From: JBCBWG01 sp036804185
GTDB taxonomy: Bacteria; Pseudomonadota; Alphaproteobacteria; Rhizobiales; Hyphomicrobiaceae
Length of the DNA: 42,520 nucleotides
Direction: 5' to 3'
Assembly (NCBI GenBank): GCA_050330095.1
Contig: JBHJOC010000052.1
Coordinates: 1 to 42,520 of the forward strand
In this document: one piece after another, positions 25,018 to 33,166 of the stretch
Layout of the letters: each line of letters opens with the position of its first letter
How positions within the stretch are numbered: the stretch's first letter is position 1
Translations under genes and position numbers: made by a program
The notes under the pieces: generated by a model
The model's input: the letters and a program-made list of their open reading frames with translations, nothing else
What the model was told of the DNA's origin: nothing
The model's database searches: none

Positions 25018-25255
25018 TGAAGTGGCGCCCCCTGAAAGCGAGGCTGAAGCATGCCGCACCTGCGGGTCGATGAAGGCGCAACGCCACCCGAGTCCCCGCC
25101 CTCAGTAGTTCGCGCGTCACGCGCGTGAGACGCCGAAACGAACGACGGAAAGCACGGGGCACGAGCAACACATTGGATCTCGCACCGCGTCTCGATCAGA
25201 AGTTTCTGGCAGGCCAGACCGCAGATGGTGGGGGCCAAGCGTTAGTGACGCAACA

Positions 25256-25768
25256 CTAGCTGCAAGGCTGGATTGCGTTGATCGCCTGGGTCACGCCGAG
25301 GAGCGAGTAGGTGTCGCGAACCTCTGTCCCCCGCTCGTTCCGCGCGATGACGACCATGAACGAGCCGCGCTTCATCGCCTCGATCAGCCTCAGTTCCTCG
25401 CGAACATCCTTGACAAACGCGCTGTCCCCGTCCCCGAAGAGTTGGAACCGCGCATTGCCAATTTGTACCTCGACGTCGGTTCCAGCGCTGACCGTGAAGC
25501 CGAGCTTCATGCTGACTTCGGCCTTCACGCCATCTTGGGGCCACGACGTCACATAAAAGAACGACTGGCCGCGCGCCACGTCGCGAGGGGACGTCTCTTT
25601 GGGTTGTGATGCAGCAAAGCACATCTCGGGTGCACCCGCCCCATGATGATAGACTGTCCAATCCCTGAACTCGTTGATCTGCCGCGTCTGCTGAGCAGAT
25701 GCCGCTGAGGACAGCGCAACCCATGCCATCGCAATGACAGCTAAAGCCGTTGTGTGCGTCGTCTTCAT
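25256..25768 (-). CDS. Invasion-associated locus B family secreted protein
   Basis: 170-residue periplasmic protein of the IalB family, named from Bartonella, where it aids erythrocyte entry; in most Rhizobiales the role is unknown. The Sec signal peptide MKTTHTTALAVIAMAWVALSSAASA is cut near residue 25. The family features follow: INEFRDWTVYH, MCFAASQPKE, and a C-terminal INAIQPCS whose Cys can pair with the earlier one. The frame extends 23 codons upstream; ATG 25768 was chosen for the signal peptide and the strong AAGGAGGG ten bases upstream. It is monocistronic. Confidence 0.9.
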   Translation of the reverse strand: MKTTHTTALAVIAMAWVALSSAASAQQTRQINEFRDWTVYHHGAGAPEMCFAASQPKETSPRDVARGQSFFYVTSWPQDGVKAEVSMKLGFTVSAGTDVEVQIGNARFQLFGDGDSAFVKDVREELRLIEAMKRGSFMVVIARNERGTEVRDTYSLLGVTQAINAIQPCS

Positions 25769-25976
25769 CGGTGCGCTACCCTCCTTAGACATCTTTGCAA
25801 ACCGAACGTGTTTGGCATCGGCTTCCGTCGAAAACACTGTAGATCACCGACGTGACATCAGACGCTCGAGGGCTTGCCGGGCTCCGACTTTGCAGCACCC
25901 CGAACTGACGCGGCGCAGCAGGCGAATCATCTGCCGAACCGCCTCCTCATGCCATCGGAGATCGGGGGAGTCACCC

Positions 25977-26522
25977 TCAGGAGCGAACCCCCCGATGTCC
26001 GTAGACGTGGGGTGACTTTTCGATCCGGGGGCCGCCTTCCGAAACTGGCCGATCGGCGAAGCGCGCGAGCGTGCGAACACGATCATACATCACGATCGCA
26101 CCCGCCATCGCGACATTGACACAGAATTTCGTCGGGATTTTAACGACATAATCACACCGCGCTACGAGCTGGTCCGTGAGCGACCCTTTTTCTGGTCCAA
26201 GCACGTAGATGGCGCGAAGTGGGTGGCGGAAGCTCGGTAAGTCGATCGCTGTTTCGAGCAATTCGATGCCGACGAGCTTGCAGCCCTCTGGAAGTTGCAT
26301 GGCATCGACGCTCGGCCAATCGAAATGCGGCAAGTGCGTGCGGCCTTTCGATGTGTCGGCCCGCGCCTCCAAGGCGTTGTAGGTTGCGCCGATCGTGAAC
26401 GTGAAGCTTGCCCCGAATCCATGCGCGCTCCGCATGAGATTGCCGAGGTTGAGCGACTTCGATATGCGCTCGGAGCCGATCCCAAAGTATCCGCGTGTTT
26501 CGGGGGGCCAGGCCTCAAGCAT
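25977..26522 (-). CDS. SPOUT (TrmH/SpoU-type) RNA 2'-O-methyltransferase
   Basis: 181-residue single-domain SPOUT enzyme that would methylate a ribose 2'-OH of tRNA or rRNA using SAM. The knot motifs are visible: LNLGNLMRSAHGFGASFTF (motif 1), AIYVLGPEKGSLTDQL (motif 2) and VVKIPTKFCVNVAMAGAIVMYDR (motif 3). The usual SLNV is CVNV here, a modest deviation. The start is uncertain: ATG 26522 is preceded by AAGG at good spacing, while ATG 26537 and 26579 are upstream alternatives. The target cannot be read from sequence. An 8-bp inverted repeat (ATCGGGGG 25961-25968, CCCCCGAT 25989-25996) straddles its 3' end and may help end transcription. It is divergent from the oxidoreductase gene. Confidence 0.88.
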   Translation of the reverse strand: MLEAWPPETRGYFGIGSERISKSLNLGNLMRSAHGFGASFTFTIGATYNALEARADTSKGRTHLPHFDWPSVDAMQLPEGCKLVGIELLETAIDLPSFRHPLRAIYVLGPEKGSLTDQLVARCDYVVKIPTKFCVNVAMAGAIVMYDRVRTLARFADRPVSEGGPRIEKSPHVYGHRGVRS

Positions 26523-26632
26523 TGAAAAACCTTGCATGTCGTGTGACGACCGATCCGCGCGGTGGCCGCTGCGGGTCAAGAGCCCGAACCGGCAGGCTCA
26601 GCGCGACGCTCGATTGAGCATGGAGACGGCAA

Positions 26633-27625
26633 ATGCGCGCAGCGCTGGTCACGTCGATCGAACCCGGCAGCCAATGCAGGATTGCCGACCTAGCCCCGCC
26701 TGAAACGCCTCCCGGCAGCGTTCTGGTCGATGTCGAAGCGGTCGCGTTGAACTTCATGGACACGCTGATAACGCGCGGGCGCTATCAGATCAAACCCGAG
26801 CTGCCGTTTTCACCGGGCGCCGAGATCGCCGGCAGGGTCAGCGAAGTCGGCCGTGATGTTGATCGATCTTGGATCGGCAAGAGAGTGGCCGGATATGTCG
26901 GGTTTGGTGGAGCGCGCGAACGCGTTGTCGTCGAGCCAGAACGGCTCTCGACCATTCCGGATTCGGTTGCGGCAGAGGTCGCGGCCGGGGTCAGCGTGAC
27001 TTACGGAACGGCGATGTACGGTCTCAAGACCCGGGCGCGCGTTGCTCCGGGTGACGTTATTGCCGTTCTGGGGGCTGCCGGTGGAGCGGGGCTCGCAGCC
27101 GTCGAGGTGGCCAAGCGGCTCGGTGCCGCAGTCATTGCGGTCGCGTCTACGCACGAGAAGCTCGCGATCGCCAAGGCCCATGGCGCCGACGAAGGCATTG
27201 TCTGCGATGCTGGAGCCTCGACACTGAAGGACGATTTGCGAGCGGCAACGTCCGGCGCTCCGACAGTCATCTATGATTGTATCGGCGGGTATGCAGCTCA
27301 AGCGGCGCTGCGTGCACTGCGACCGGGCGGGCGCTTCCTGGTCATCGGCTTTGCTTCCGGTGACATCCCACAGCTTCCTGCAAACATTGTGATGTTGAAG
27401 GACTGCGATGTCCTGGGCATCAATTGGGGCGGTTGGGCGAGCGGCAGTCCGGCGGTGCAGCGCGCACTCGTCGACGATGTGCTCGGCTGGATCGCAGCCG
27501 GGGCATTGACACCGCACGTGCATGCAGTGAGACCATTGGACGAGATCAACGCTGCGATCGATGATCTCAGGGAGCGGCGGGTTTCTGGCAAGATCGTGCT
27601 GCAGGTCGCGCGACGAAGCCTGTGA
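26633..27625 (+). CDS. Zinc-free NADPH:quinone oxidoreductase (MDR superfamily)
   Basis: 330-residue medium-chain dehydrogenase/reductase of the quinone oxidoreductase type, which reduces quinones or enoyl compounds with NADPH. The N-terminal GroES-like domain has the VEAVALNFMDTLITRGRY and LPFSPGAEIAGRV blocks. The Rossmann Gly motif is GAAGGAG at 147-153, and the NADPH-discriminating STHEKLAIAKAHGAD follows. The C-terminal ALTPHVHAVRPLDEINAAIDDL and GKIVLQV complete the match. The zinc ligands of alcohol dehydrogenases are absent. ATG 26633 gives the expected MRAALVT start. The natural substrate is unknown. A weak terminator follows at 27808. Confidence 0.92.
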   Translation: MRAALVTSIEPGSQCRIADLAPPETPPGSVLVDVEAVALNFMDTLITRGRYQIKPELPFSPGAEIAGRVSEVGRDVDRSWIGKRVAGYVGFGGARERVVVEPERLSTIPDSVAAEVAAGVSVTYGTAMYGLKTRARVAPGDVIAVLGAAGGAGLAAVEVAKRLGAAVIAVASTHEKLAIAKAHGADEGIVCDAGASTLKDDLRAATSGAPTVIYDCIGGYAAQAALRALRPGGRFLVIGFASGDIPQLPANIVMLKDCDVLGINWGGWASGSPAVQRALVDDVLGWIAAGALTPHVHAVRPLDEINAAIDDLRERRVSGKIVLQVARRSL

Positions 27626-27807
27626 GAGACGTGACACTCCCGCGTGCTTAGATTGCGTCGCGATTGCACCGTCTCAACTCTCGGTCCTACACCCAGGCCG
27701 TGGCTGTGCCTTTGGCTCGAAGCTGGGCGTGCCCTGCGCGTCGACCCGCATTTCTGGTCGCAAAGAGCTTTCGCCTCAACTGGAAGCTCGCTAATCCGCA
27801 GCGATCA

Positions 27808-27824
27808 GGGGCTCGCCCCCTTTT
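27808..27824 (+). terminator. Weak terminator-like hairpin after the quinone oxidoreductase
   Basis: GGGG-CTCG-CCCC hairpin (27808-27819) followed by C and four T. The stem is short and the T tract brief, so the call is tentative; the distance to the next ATG (27867) would allow the SDR gene its own initiation region. Confidence 0.35.
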
Positions 27825-27866
27825 CCTGTCTTGAGACAATCTCACCCTGACGAGGACGCCGATACC

Positions 27867-28652
27867 ATGAACATCGACAGCACTATTTCAGCGATCGTAA
27901 CGGGCGGCGCCTCAGGGCTTGGGGCCGCAACGGCCCGGGTGCTGGCCGCTGCCGGCGCACGCGTGGCGGTTGTCGATGTCAGCGAAGAGAGGGGTCGCGC
28001 GATTGCAGCCGAGATCGGCGGTACGTTTGCGCATTGCGACGTCACGAACGACGAAAGCATCGACGCTGCGCTGGAGGTCGCGCGATCGGCACAGGGGCAG
28101 GAGCGCATTCTCGTCAATTGTGCCGGCATCGTCGCCGGCCGCAGGATGCTGCGGGCCGATCGCGCGACGGGCGAGTTGCAAGCCCACGATGCGGCAACGT
28201 TTGCGCGTGTCATCGATGTGAATCTCATCGGCACGTTCCGCATGGTCGCGAAGTCGGCACTCGGCATGGCCAAGCTGCAGCCCCTCGATCCCGATGGCGA
28301 GCGAGGCGTGATCGTGATGACCTCTTCGGTTGCAGCCGTGGAAGGCCAGATCGGCCAAGCCGCCTACGCGGCGTCCAAGGCGGGCATTCAAGGGCTTACG
28401 CTGCCACTTGCGCGGGATCTCGCGCAGTCGGGCATCAGGGTCGCAACCATCCTGCCCGGATTGTTCGAGACCCCAATGTTCGACGGCTTGCCAGATGACG
28501 CAAAGACGTCGCTCGCTGCTGGAGTTCCTTTTCCGAGCCGCTTGGGCCGCGCGTCAGAATATGGCGCGTTGGTCAAGCACATCTGTGAAAACGTGATGGT
28601 GAATGGCGAATCGATCAGGCTGGACGGTGCAGTACGGTTGACTGCGCGCTGA
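27867..28652 (+). CDS. Short-chain dehydrogenase (3-hydroxyacyl-CoA dehydrogenase type-2-like)
   Basis: 261-residue classical SDR. The cofactor motif TGGASGLG is at residues 12-19, with Asp in VVDVSE favouring NAD. Next come the NCAG motif (84-87), the catalytic Ser in MTSS (153-154), and Y167-x3-K171 in YAASK. The substrate-loop sequence LPGLFETPMFDGLPDDAKTSLAAGVPFPSRLG is close to the HSD10/3-hydroxy-2-methylbutyryl-CoA dehydrogenase group, which acts in isoleucine and fatty-acid breakdown. That finer assignment is from family likeness. ATG 27867 has GAGGA ten bases upstream; the frame's longer start at 27831 lacks a ribosome site. It follows the oxidoreductase on the same strand. Confidence 0.92.
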   Translation: MNIDSTISAIVTGGASGLGAATARVLAAAGARVAVVDVSEERGRAIAAEIGGTFAHCDVTNDESIDAALEVARSAQGQERILVNCAGIVAGRRMLRADRATGELQAHDAATFARVIDVNLIGTFRMVAKSALGMAKLQPLDPDGERGVIVMTSSVAAVEGQIGQAAYAASKAGIQGLTLPLARDLAQSGIRVATILPGLFETPMFDGLPDDAKTSLAAGVPFPSRLGRASEYGALVKHICENVMVNGESIRLDGAVRLTAR

Positions 28653-28714
28653 GCCGAACGACGTTCGACGCTTGAGTAAAACGATTATTTCCCAGCGAGG
28701 AGCTGTTAGTTTTC

Positions 28715-28723
28715 TGTGGATAA
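28715..28723 (-). promoter_or_regulatory. Perfect DnaA box upstream of the first DUF2865 gene
   Basis: TGTGGATAA is the exact reverse complement of the strong DnaA box TTATCCACA. It is the only perfect consensus box I found in the window, about 100 bases upstream of the gene at 28828. An inverted repeat AACAC (28732-28736)/GTGTT (28746-28750) follows directly. It may be a DnaA-titration or regulatory site, or chance. Confidence 0.6.
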
Positions 28724-28827
28724 CTGAATTCAACACAGATAATCCGTGTTGCGATTAATTCGTGTGTCGATAGCCTCTGCCCAGAGTTTGGTCAGTACAG
28801 CCGTGCAAGCGGTGGGGGTGGTCGTGC

Positions 28828-29745
28828 ATGCGTTCGCGTGTTGTACTGGGTTTCGGCGTCACCCTCGGCGTTTGCTCCGTGTACTACGCGGCGCTGACCG
28901 TGGCACGGAACGATCCGGGGGCGGGGGGTCCGAGCCCGCTATCAGCCCTGAGCGTCGCGCGCGAACACGGGCACAGCCTGAGCGCCAAGGCCTGCTTCCG
29001 CCTGTGCGATGGATACTTTTATCCGATCAGTGTCCCGCCGAGCGGGGGCGCGCTGGATGATGACATGCTCACCTGCCATGCCGACTGCAGTGAGCGCCTC
29101 GCATTAATTTTCCACGCGCCATTGGGCTCGAGCACCAACTCCGTGCAGCGCCGCGAATTCGCATTTGGTACGGGGCGCATGCAAAGCAGGGCGGAGTTCT
29201 CGTTTGACGGCATCGTAATTCGTCCTCTGTCTTACGAAACCCAAACCGAAATCCTGGTCGACCGGCTCGCGTTCATTGGTGATGTTGAAATGTTCACCGC
29301 GGTTTCCGAGGCGAACACCGACCTTGCGAGGGCTGCAATTCCAGACCAGATCCACCAGACGGAAAGTGCGGCCCCGGTGGTCGCGGAAGTGGCGCTGCAA
29401 ACTGGGGATCGAAATCCTGGAGATCGATTGCCGGCTGTTGTTGCAGCCGAGGCGTTTGATGAGACCAATGCTGGGACGGCGACGGTTACAACGGCAATCC
29501 CGGCCGCGCTTGCTCCGGCCCTATCGCAGCCGGCTGGGCGGCGCCCCTCGACAGCGAACCGCCGCGTCATGCGCGTCGCGGAGACACCGACACCACAGAC
29601 CATGCTGAGGCTCGGGCGCCCATCACCGATGGCTGCTGGAGCGCGGCCGGATCGGCGTGATGCGCTTCAAGCGCGCGAAACGGCCCCTGCCGCGCAGGCC
29701 CCGAAGAGCGACTGGCAGCGGAGGCTGTTTTTCAGGGAAGATTAG
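28828..29745 (+). CDS. DUF2865-type secreted protein, divergent copy
   Basis: 305 residues, function unknown. An N-terminal hydrophobic segment (about residues 5-25, LGFGVTLGVCSVYYAALTVA) reads as a signal peptide or anchor. The DUF2865-like core is ACFRLCDGYFYPISV followed by a second Cys pair (CHADC), giving C-x3-C...C-x3-C and FHAPLGSS. The second half of the domain found in the neighbour (a YKELPTAFRYR-like stretch and CAC) is missing, so this is a partial or diverged copy. The C-terminal 150 residues are Ala/Thr/Pro-rich and low-complexity. The start at ATG 28828 is plausible but not firmly fixed. A perfect DnaA box lies 105 bases upstream. It is probably a distant tandem duplicate of the gene at 30089. 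Confidence 0.72.
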   Translation: MRSRVVLGFGVTLGVCSVYYAALTVARNDPGAGGPSPLSALSVAREHGHSLSAKACFRLCDGYFYPISVPPSGGALDDDMLTCHADCSERLALIFHAPLGSSTNSVQRREFAFGTGRMQSRAEFSFDGIVIRPLSYETQTEILVDRLAFIGDVEMFTAVSEANTDLARAAIPDQIHQTESAAPVVAEVALQTGDRNPGDRLPAVVAAEAFDETNAGTATVTTAIPAALAPALSQPAGRRPSTANRRVMRVAETPTPQTMLRLGRPSPMAAGARPDRRDALQARETAPAAQAPKSDWQRRLFFRED

Positions 29746-30088
29746 AAATCGCGAATGCCTTGGGCGCCATTTAGCTTTCATCCGTCACAAGGACTCATCC
29801 GCACACCTCGCATATGATCAATGAACTTGGACGATGTCGAACTGTGCCGGCAAAAATCCATCAGGACAGGTATATTGAGGTCACGACTTCTGAGGTCGAT
29901 GCGTTGGTTCAATGCGATCTGCCCCCGGCTGCCCTCTCACGCGTGCTGACTTGATTGATGATAAATCTTTGCCGCGTGTTCAGATGTTATTTGTAGTGAT
30001 CTGAAATTATCACTGCCGAACTTGCAGGTCTGGTTCGAGGCCCTTGCGCCGCCGACCAGTCGTGTTTTTTGCGTTCGGGGTAGTGGTG
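29746..30088. other. Noncoding gap between the two DUF2865 genes
   Basis: About 340 bases, more AT-rich than the surroundings. A 46-codon frame (29814-29954, +) has no ribosome site and no recognisable product. A tRNA-3'-end-like string occurs a little downstream (about 30109-30131, inside the next gene) but lacks a matching T stem and acceptor partner. Otherwise I see nothing I can name; a promoter for the second DUF2865 gene should be here. Confidence 0.5.
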
Positions 30089-31060
30089 GTGCGTCGGTAT
30101 TCGCGTTGGTTCGAGTCCCCTTTGGCACCAAGCTTGGTGCGCGTGGTCGGCGGTATCCTCGCCATGGGCGTCGTGGGTGCACTGACGGTCACGCCCGTCG
30201 CGGCTCAGGGTTTCTTTGATTTTCTGTTCGGGTCACAGGCCCCAGCAGCGAGACCGGAAATGGGCCGGCCGGCGCGGCCTGGGCCCGCACTCGCACCCAA
30301 TCAGGTCTTCACGCTGCCCCCGCAGATTGAATCGAGCCGCCCACGTCGGCCGTTGTCGCAGAGCAGCCTGCCCAGATATCGGACGCTCTGCGTTCGACTT
30401 TGCGATGGCTATTATTTTCCCATCAGCTTTGCGGCGACCCGCAGCAACTTCAGTCGTGATCAGAAAGTGTGCGAGGCACGCTGCCCGGGACAAGCGGTCC
30501 TGTTCCATGTCCCAAGCCCCGCCGGCGACATCGCGGACGCCCGAGACAAGTCGGGCAAGCTCTATAAGGAATTGCCCACTGCGTTCCGGTATCGCAAGGC
30601 TCTCGTCAACGCTTGCGCATGCCGCCCACCGCCCTGGTCGGTCGAAGAGAGACTACGCCACGCAATGTACCAAAGAGTCCCCGGGTCGGAGGCCGTTCTC
30701 GGAGCGGAGGTTATTGCAGGATCGTACACCCCCCGGCGCACGTCCGCCGGCGATGCTGCTGGTCATCACGATGAGGGGGGCGATGTTGGTGCCGAGGACG
30801 GTGCCAGCGAAGCGGCAGACGGTCCAGGGACAGTGCCCGACGCCCTGCCAGACGGTTCCATCGGACGGGGCCCGTCTGCGCCCGGTCCCGGTATGCCCTC
30901 GAACCGGGTCACGTCCCGACGGGTCGTTGGTTCGCCGCTCAACCGGCGGAGCGAGCCGCAACCGACTGCGGCCTCGACGATGACGCTGTTCGGCTTTGCA
31001 CAAACGAACGCGCCGGCAGTCGGCCAAGGTCAGCAACGTTTGCGTTTTCCCGGTGACTGA
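30089..31060 (+). CDS. DUF2865 secreted protein
   Basis: About 323 residues. A signal peptide is evident: basic start, then VVGGILAMGVVGALTV and a cleavage-like VAAQ before GFFDFLFG, the typical mature start of this family. The DUF2865 core is LCVRLCDGYYFPISF, a Cys pair CEARC, LFHVPSP, then KLYKELPTAFRYRKAL and NACACRPPPWS. The domain is restricted mainly to Rhizobiales and its function is unknown; Cys spacing suggests disulfides in the periplasm. The C-terminal 120 residues are Gly/Pro/Ser-rich. The start is uncertain: GTG 30089 is my choice, with TTG 30044 and GTG 30137 as alternatives, all compatible with the signal peptide. Confidence 0.8.
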   Translation: MRRYSRWFESPLAPSLVRVVGGILAMGVVGALTVTPVAAQGFFDFLFGSQAPAARPEMGRPARPGPALAPNQVFTLPPQIESSRPRRPLSQSSLPRYRTLCVRLCDGYYFPISFAATRSNFSRDQKVCEARCPGQAVLFHVPSPAGDIADARDKSGKLYKELPTAFRYRKALVNACACRPPPWSVEERLRHAMYQRVPGSEAVLGAEVIAGSYTPRRTSAGDAAGHHDEGGDVGAEDGASEAADGPGTVPDALPDGSIGRGPSAPGPGMPSNRVTSRRVVGSPLNRRSEPQPTAASTMTLFGFAQTNAPAVGQGQQRLRFPGD

Positions 31061-31134
31061 CGCGTTGCGACTTTGCGCGCCGCGGCGGACGTCCGCTCTG
31101 CACCCTGCATCGTGCGTGACATGCCAACAGCGGA

Positions 31135-31431
31135 TCAACCCGGACTGGCCATGCGATCCATTGCCTCGGCGAGGCTGACGTCTCGTTCTGTCAGCCCGCC
31201 GACGTCATGCGTTGAAAGCGTGACGTCGACCCGATTGTAGACGTTGAACCACTCGGGATGATGATCGAGCCGTTCTGCGACCAGCGCGACGCGCGCCATG
31301 AAGCCAAATGCCTCATTGAAGTCTTTGAATTTGAAAGATCGTTGAAGCGCGTCGCGCGACTCGACCAGGCTCCAGGCCGGCAGCTTGGCAAGGGCTGCTT
31401 CACGGGCTGATGCGGTGAGCTTCTCGGGCAT
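31135..31431 (-). CDS. phhB: Pterin-4a-carbinolamine dehydratase
   Basis: 98 residues, full length for the PCD/DCoH family. It dehydrates 4a-hydroxytetrahydrobiopterin, recycling the pterin cofactor of aromatic amino acid hydroxylases, and is sometimes kept for other pterin or molybdopterin roles. The active-site signature is DHHPEWFNVYNRVDVTLSTHD: HHP at 57-59 and H75. The N-terminal W in LPAWSL and the FNEAFGFMARVAL helix also match. ATG 31431 has GAGGAGG five bases upstream. No hydroxylase gene is in the window, so its partner is unknown. Confidence 0.95.
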   Translation of the reverse strand: MPEKLTASAREAALAKLPAWSLVESRDALQRSFKFKDFNEAFGFMARVALVAERLDHHPEWFNVYNRVDVTLSTHDVGGLTERDVSLAEAMDRMASPG

Positions 31432-31556
31432 GATGTCCTCCTCGATCCGGAAAAACCCTGGTGCTCCAGCGGTCTCGCTCTCTTGGATGCTCAGGTCGTG
31501 ATGGCAAAATTCGGTGTCGTATGCAGCGGACGCCTCGGTGACCCCACGGGGCCGGG

Positions 31557-32135
31557 TCAGTCGAATGGGCCAAACTGGTCATCCGTGTCGTCCCAACTTC
31601 CGCCGCGCAGTCCGAAGACTTCTTCGATCACGTACGGCCCGCCACCCACTTTGGGTTTCGAGGAGAACAACGCAAATCGCGGAACCGGGAACGGCGGACA
31701 GGTAAAGCGACCGTTGCGCGTCAGATATCGCGCGATGCCCTCATCCCGTGGTCGCTTCAACCGCGCGATCGTAACGTGAGGCGTATACCCGCGGGTCTCC
31801 GGGGCGAAGCCGGCGATGCGAGCGGCGCGCTCGGTTGCAGCCTGCAGTGCTGTCAGCATCGGATTGGGCTCAACGCCGACCCAAATCGAATGAGGCTCCT
31901 TGGCTCCGAACACGTTCACGCCGCGCAGTCTCAGTTCGAACATGGGTAGATCGATACCGGCCAAGGCGTCGGCGATCTCGCGCGCTGCCGAATTTGAGAC
32001 GTCCCCGAAGAACCGCAACGTGAGGTGAAAGTCGTCAGCGGCAAGCCATCGAGCCCCCGGCAACGGCTGCTCGAGGTCCATCAGCGCATCGGCCGTTTCA
32101 TCGGTGACTTCGATCGCAGCAAATAATCTCGGCAT
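31557..32135 (-). CDS. thpR: RNA 2',3'-cyclic phosphodiesterase
   Basis: 192-residue 2H phosphoesterase of the LigT/ThpR family, which opens 2',3'-cyclic phosphates on RNA. The two catalytic H-x-T-x motifs are HLTL at residues 37-40 and HVTI at 120-123, with the family start MPRLFAAIEV and the FGDVS stretch after the first motif. ATG 32135 was preferred over 32153 because AGGAG lies eight bases upstream and the first motif then sits at the normal distance. It has no obvious operon partner; phhB is 126 bases downstream on the same strand. Confidence 0.93.
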   Translation of the reverse strand: MPRLFAAIEVTDETADALMDLEQPLPGARWLAADDFHLTLRFFGDVSNSAAREIADALAGIDLPMFELRLRGVNVFGAKEPHSIWVGVEPNPMLTALQAATERAARIAGFAPETRGYTPHVTIARLKRPRDEGIARYLTRNGRFTCPPFPVPRFALFSSKPKVGGGPYVIEEVFGLRGGSWDDTDDQFGPFD

Positions 32136-32219
32136 GGACCGTGCTCCTGCCAATCAGGCGAGGCTCCCGTGGTGATCGAACGTCAGCCCGCGAAATGCGC
32201 CAACCAGCCTCCGTCGGCC

Positions 32220-32981
32220 TCATGATCGGGTCGGACGGTTCTGGATCCGACCGATCAGCTCCTCGACATAAGGCACAATGCGCTCGACGATCACTTCGAC
32301 ACCCTGCGCATTCGGATGGATGCCGTCAGGCTGGTTCAAGTTTGGATCCTGGACGACGCCATCGAGAAAGAAGGGGTAGAGCAGGGTGGAGTGGCGCTCG
32401 GCCAGAGCAGGATACATGGCATCGAACGCCGCTTGATACGTCGCGCCCCAATTGGCAGGCGCACGCATTCCGGCGATCAGAACTGGAAGCCCGCGCTCGC
32501 CGAGGCGGGTCAGGATTGCGTCGAGGTTCGCCTGCGCCTGAGGGGCCGGCAGCCCGCGCAGGGCATCGTTGGCTCCAAGTTCCAGGATGACTGCGTCCGT
32601 ATCGTCCGTGAGCGCCCAGTCGATACGCGCAAGGCCGCCAGCCGTGGTGTCGCCCGACACGCCCGCGTTGACGATCTCGACCCGGTGTCCGCGGGCTGTA
32701 AGTGCAGCTTCGAGGCGGGCCGGGAACGCCTGCCCTTGTGCCAGCCCGTAACCTGCGACCAGGCTGTCACCAATTGCGACGATTTTGATGCTTTCGACGT
32801 TGCGTCGCTCGGTCCGCGCCGGCTCCGCTACTGCCACACTGAGGACCGCAGCGACTACAAAAGCCACGACAGGACCCCATAGGTGTCTTCCGAGCGCCTG
32901 CCGAGATAATGTTCGTTGCGGCCACCGCGGGAGAGGCAACGGCGCAGTATCGACCTGCGCACGACGAAAAATTCTGAGCAT
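32220..32981 (-). CDS. tesA: Arylesterase/lysophospholipase TesA-like (SGNH hydrolase)
   Basis: 253-residue SGNH hydrolase; TesA relatives hydrolyse acyl-CoA, lysophospholipid or aryl esters in the periplasm. Block I GDSL is at residues 71-74 (Ser73 nucleophile), block II NAGVSGDTTAGG, block III LELGANDALRG, and block V DGIHPN with catalytic Asp and His. A hydrophobic segment at about 36-51 is a late signal anchor, with about 33 residues before it; the frame runs still further upstream to 33164, but ATG 32981 is the best start. It is divergent from the ABC exporter genes, the same tesA / ybbA-ybbP arrangement as in E. coli, which supports all three calls. Confidence 0.92.
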   Translation of the reverse strand: MLRIFRRAQVDTAPLPLPRWPQRTLSRQALGRHLWGPVVAFVVAAVLSVAVAEPARTERRNVESIKIVAIGDSLVAGYGLAQGQAFPARLEAALTARGHRVEIVNAGVSGDTTAGGLARIDWALTDDTDAVILELGANDALRGLPAPQAQANLDAILTRLGERGLPVLIAGMRAPANWGATYQAAFDAMYPALAERHSTLLYPFFLDGVVQDPNLNQPDGIHPNAQGVEVIVERIVPYVEELIGRIQNRPTRS

Positions 32982-33166
32982 CGAATGACCCCCGGCATCA
33001 TGGGCAAGATAACTGATCTCGGTCGGTCCCGAGCGCTCGCGGCCAACAACCTCGCGACGCCAGCGCATCCGTTGCCCTTGTTCTGCGTATGAAAGCACGT
33101 ATGTGGGCGCAAGGCGCATGTCCAGTCGCCAGCCAACGAAGCAGTCCCAAACGCGAAGGCGCACGG

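Noticed and set aside
25117..25128. TCACGCGCGTGA palindrome after smr
   Set aside because: Short GC-rich palindrome in a GC-rich gap, no repeat partner or gene start nearby; expected by chance.
29814..29954. 46-codon open frame in the DUF2865 gap (+)
   Set aside because: No ribosome-binding site and no recognisable product; length is within chance for this sequence.
30109..30131. String resembling a tRNA 3' end (T-loop-like TTCGAGT followed by CCCC and later CACCA)
   Set aside because: The bases before TTCGAGT pair with only two of the five T-stem positions and no matching 5' acceptor strand lies upstream, so it is not a tRNA; it lies in the coding region of a DUF2865 gene.
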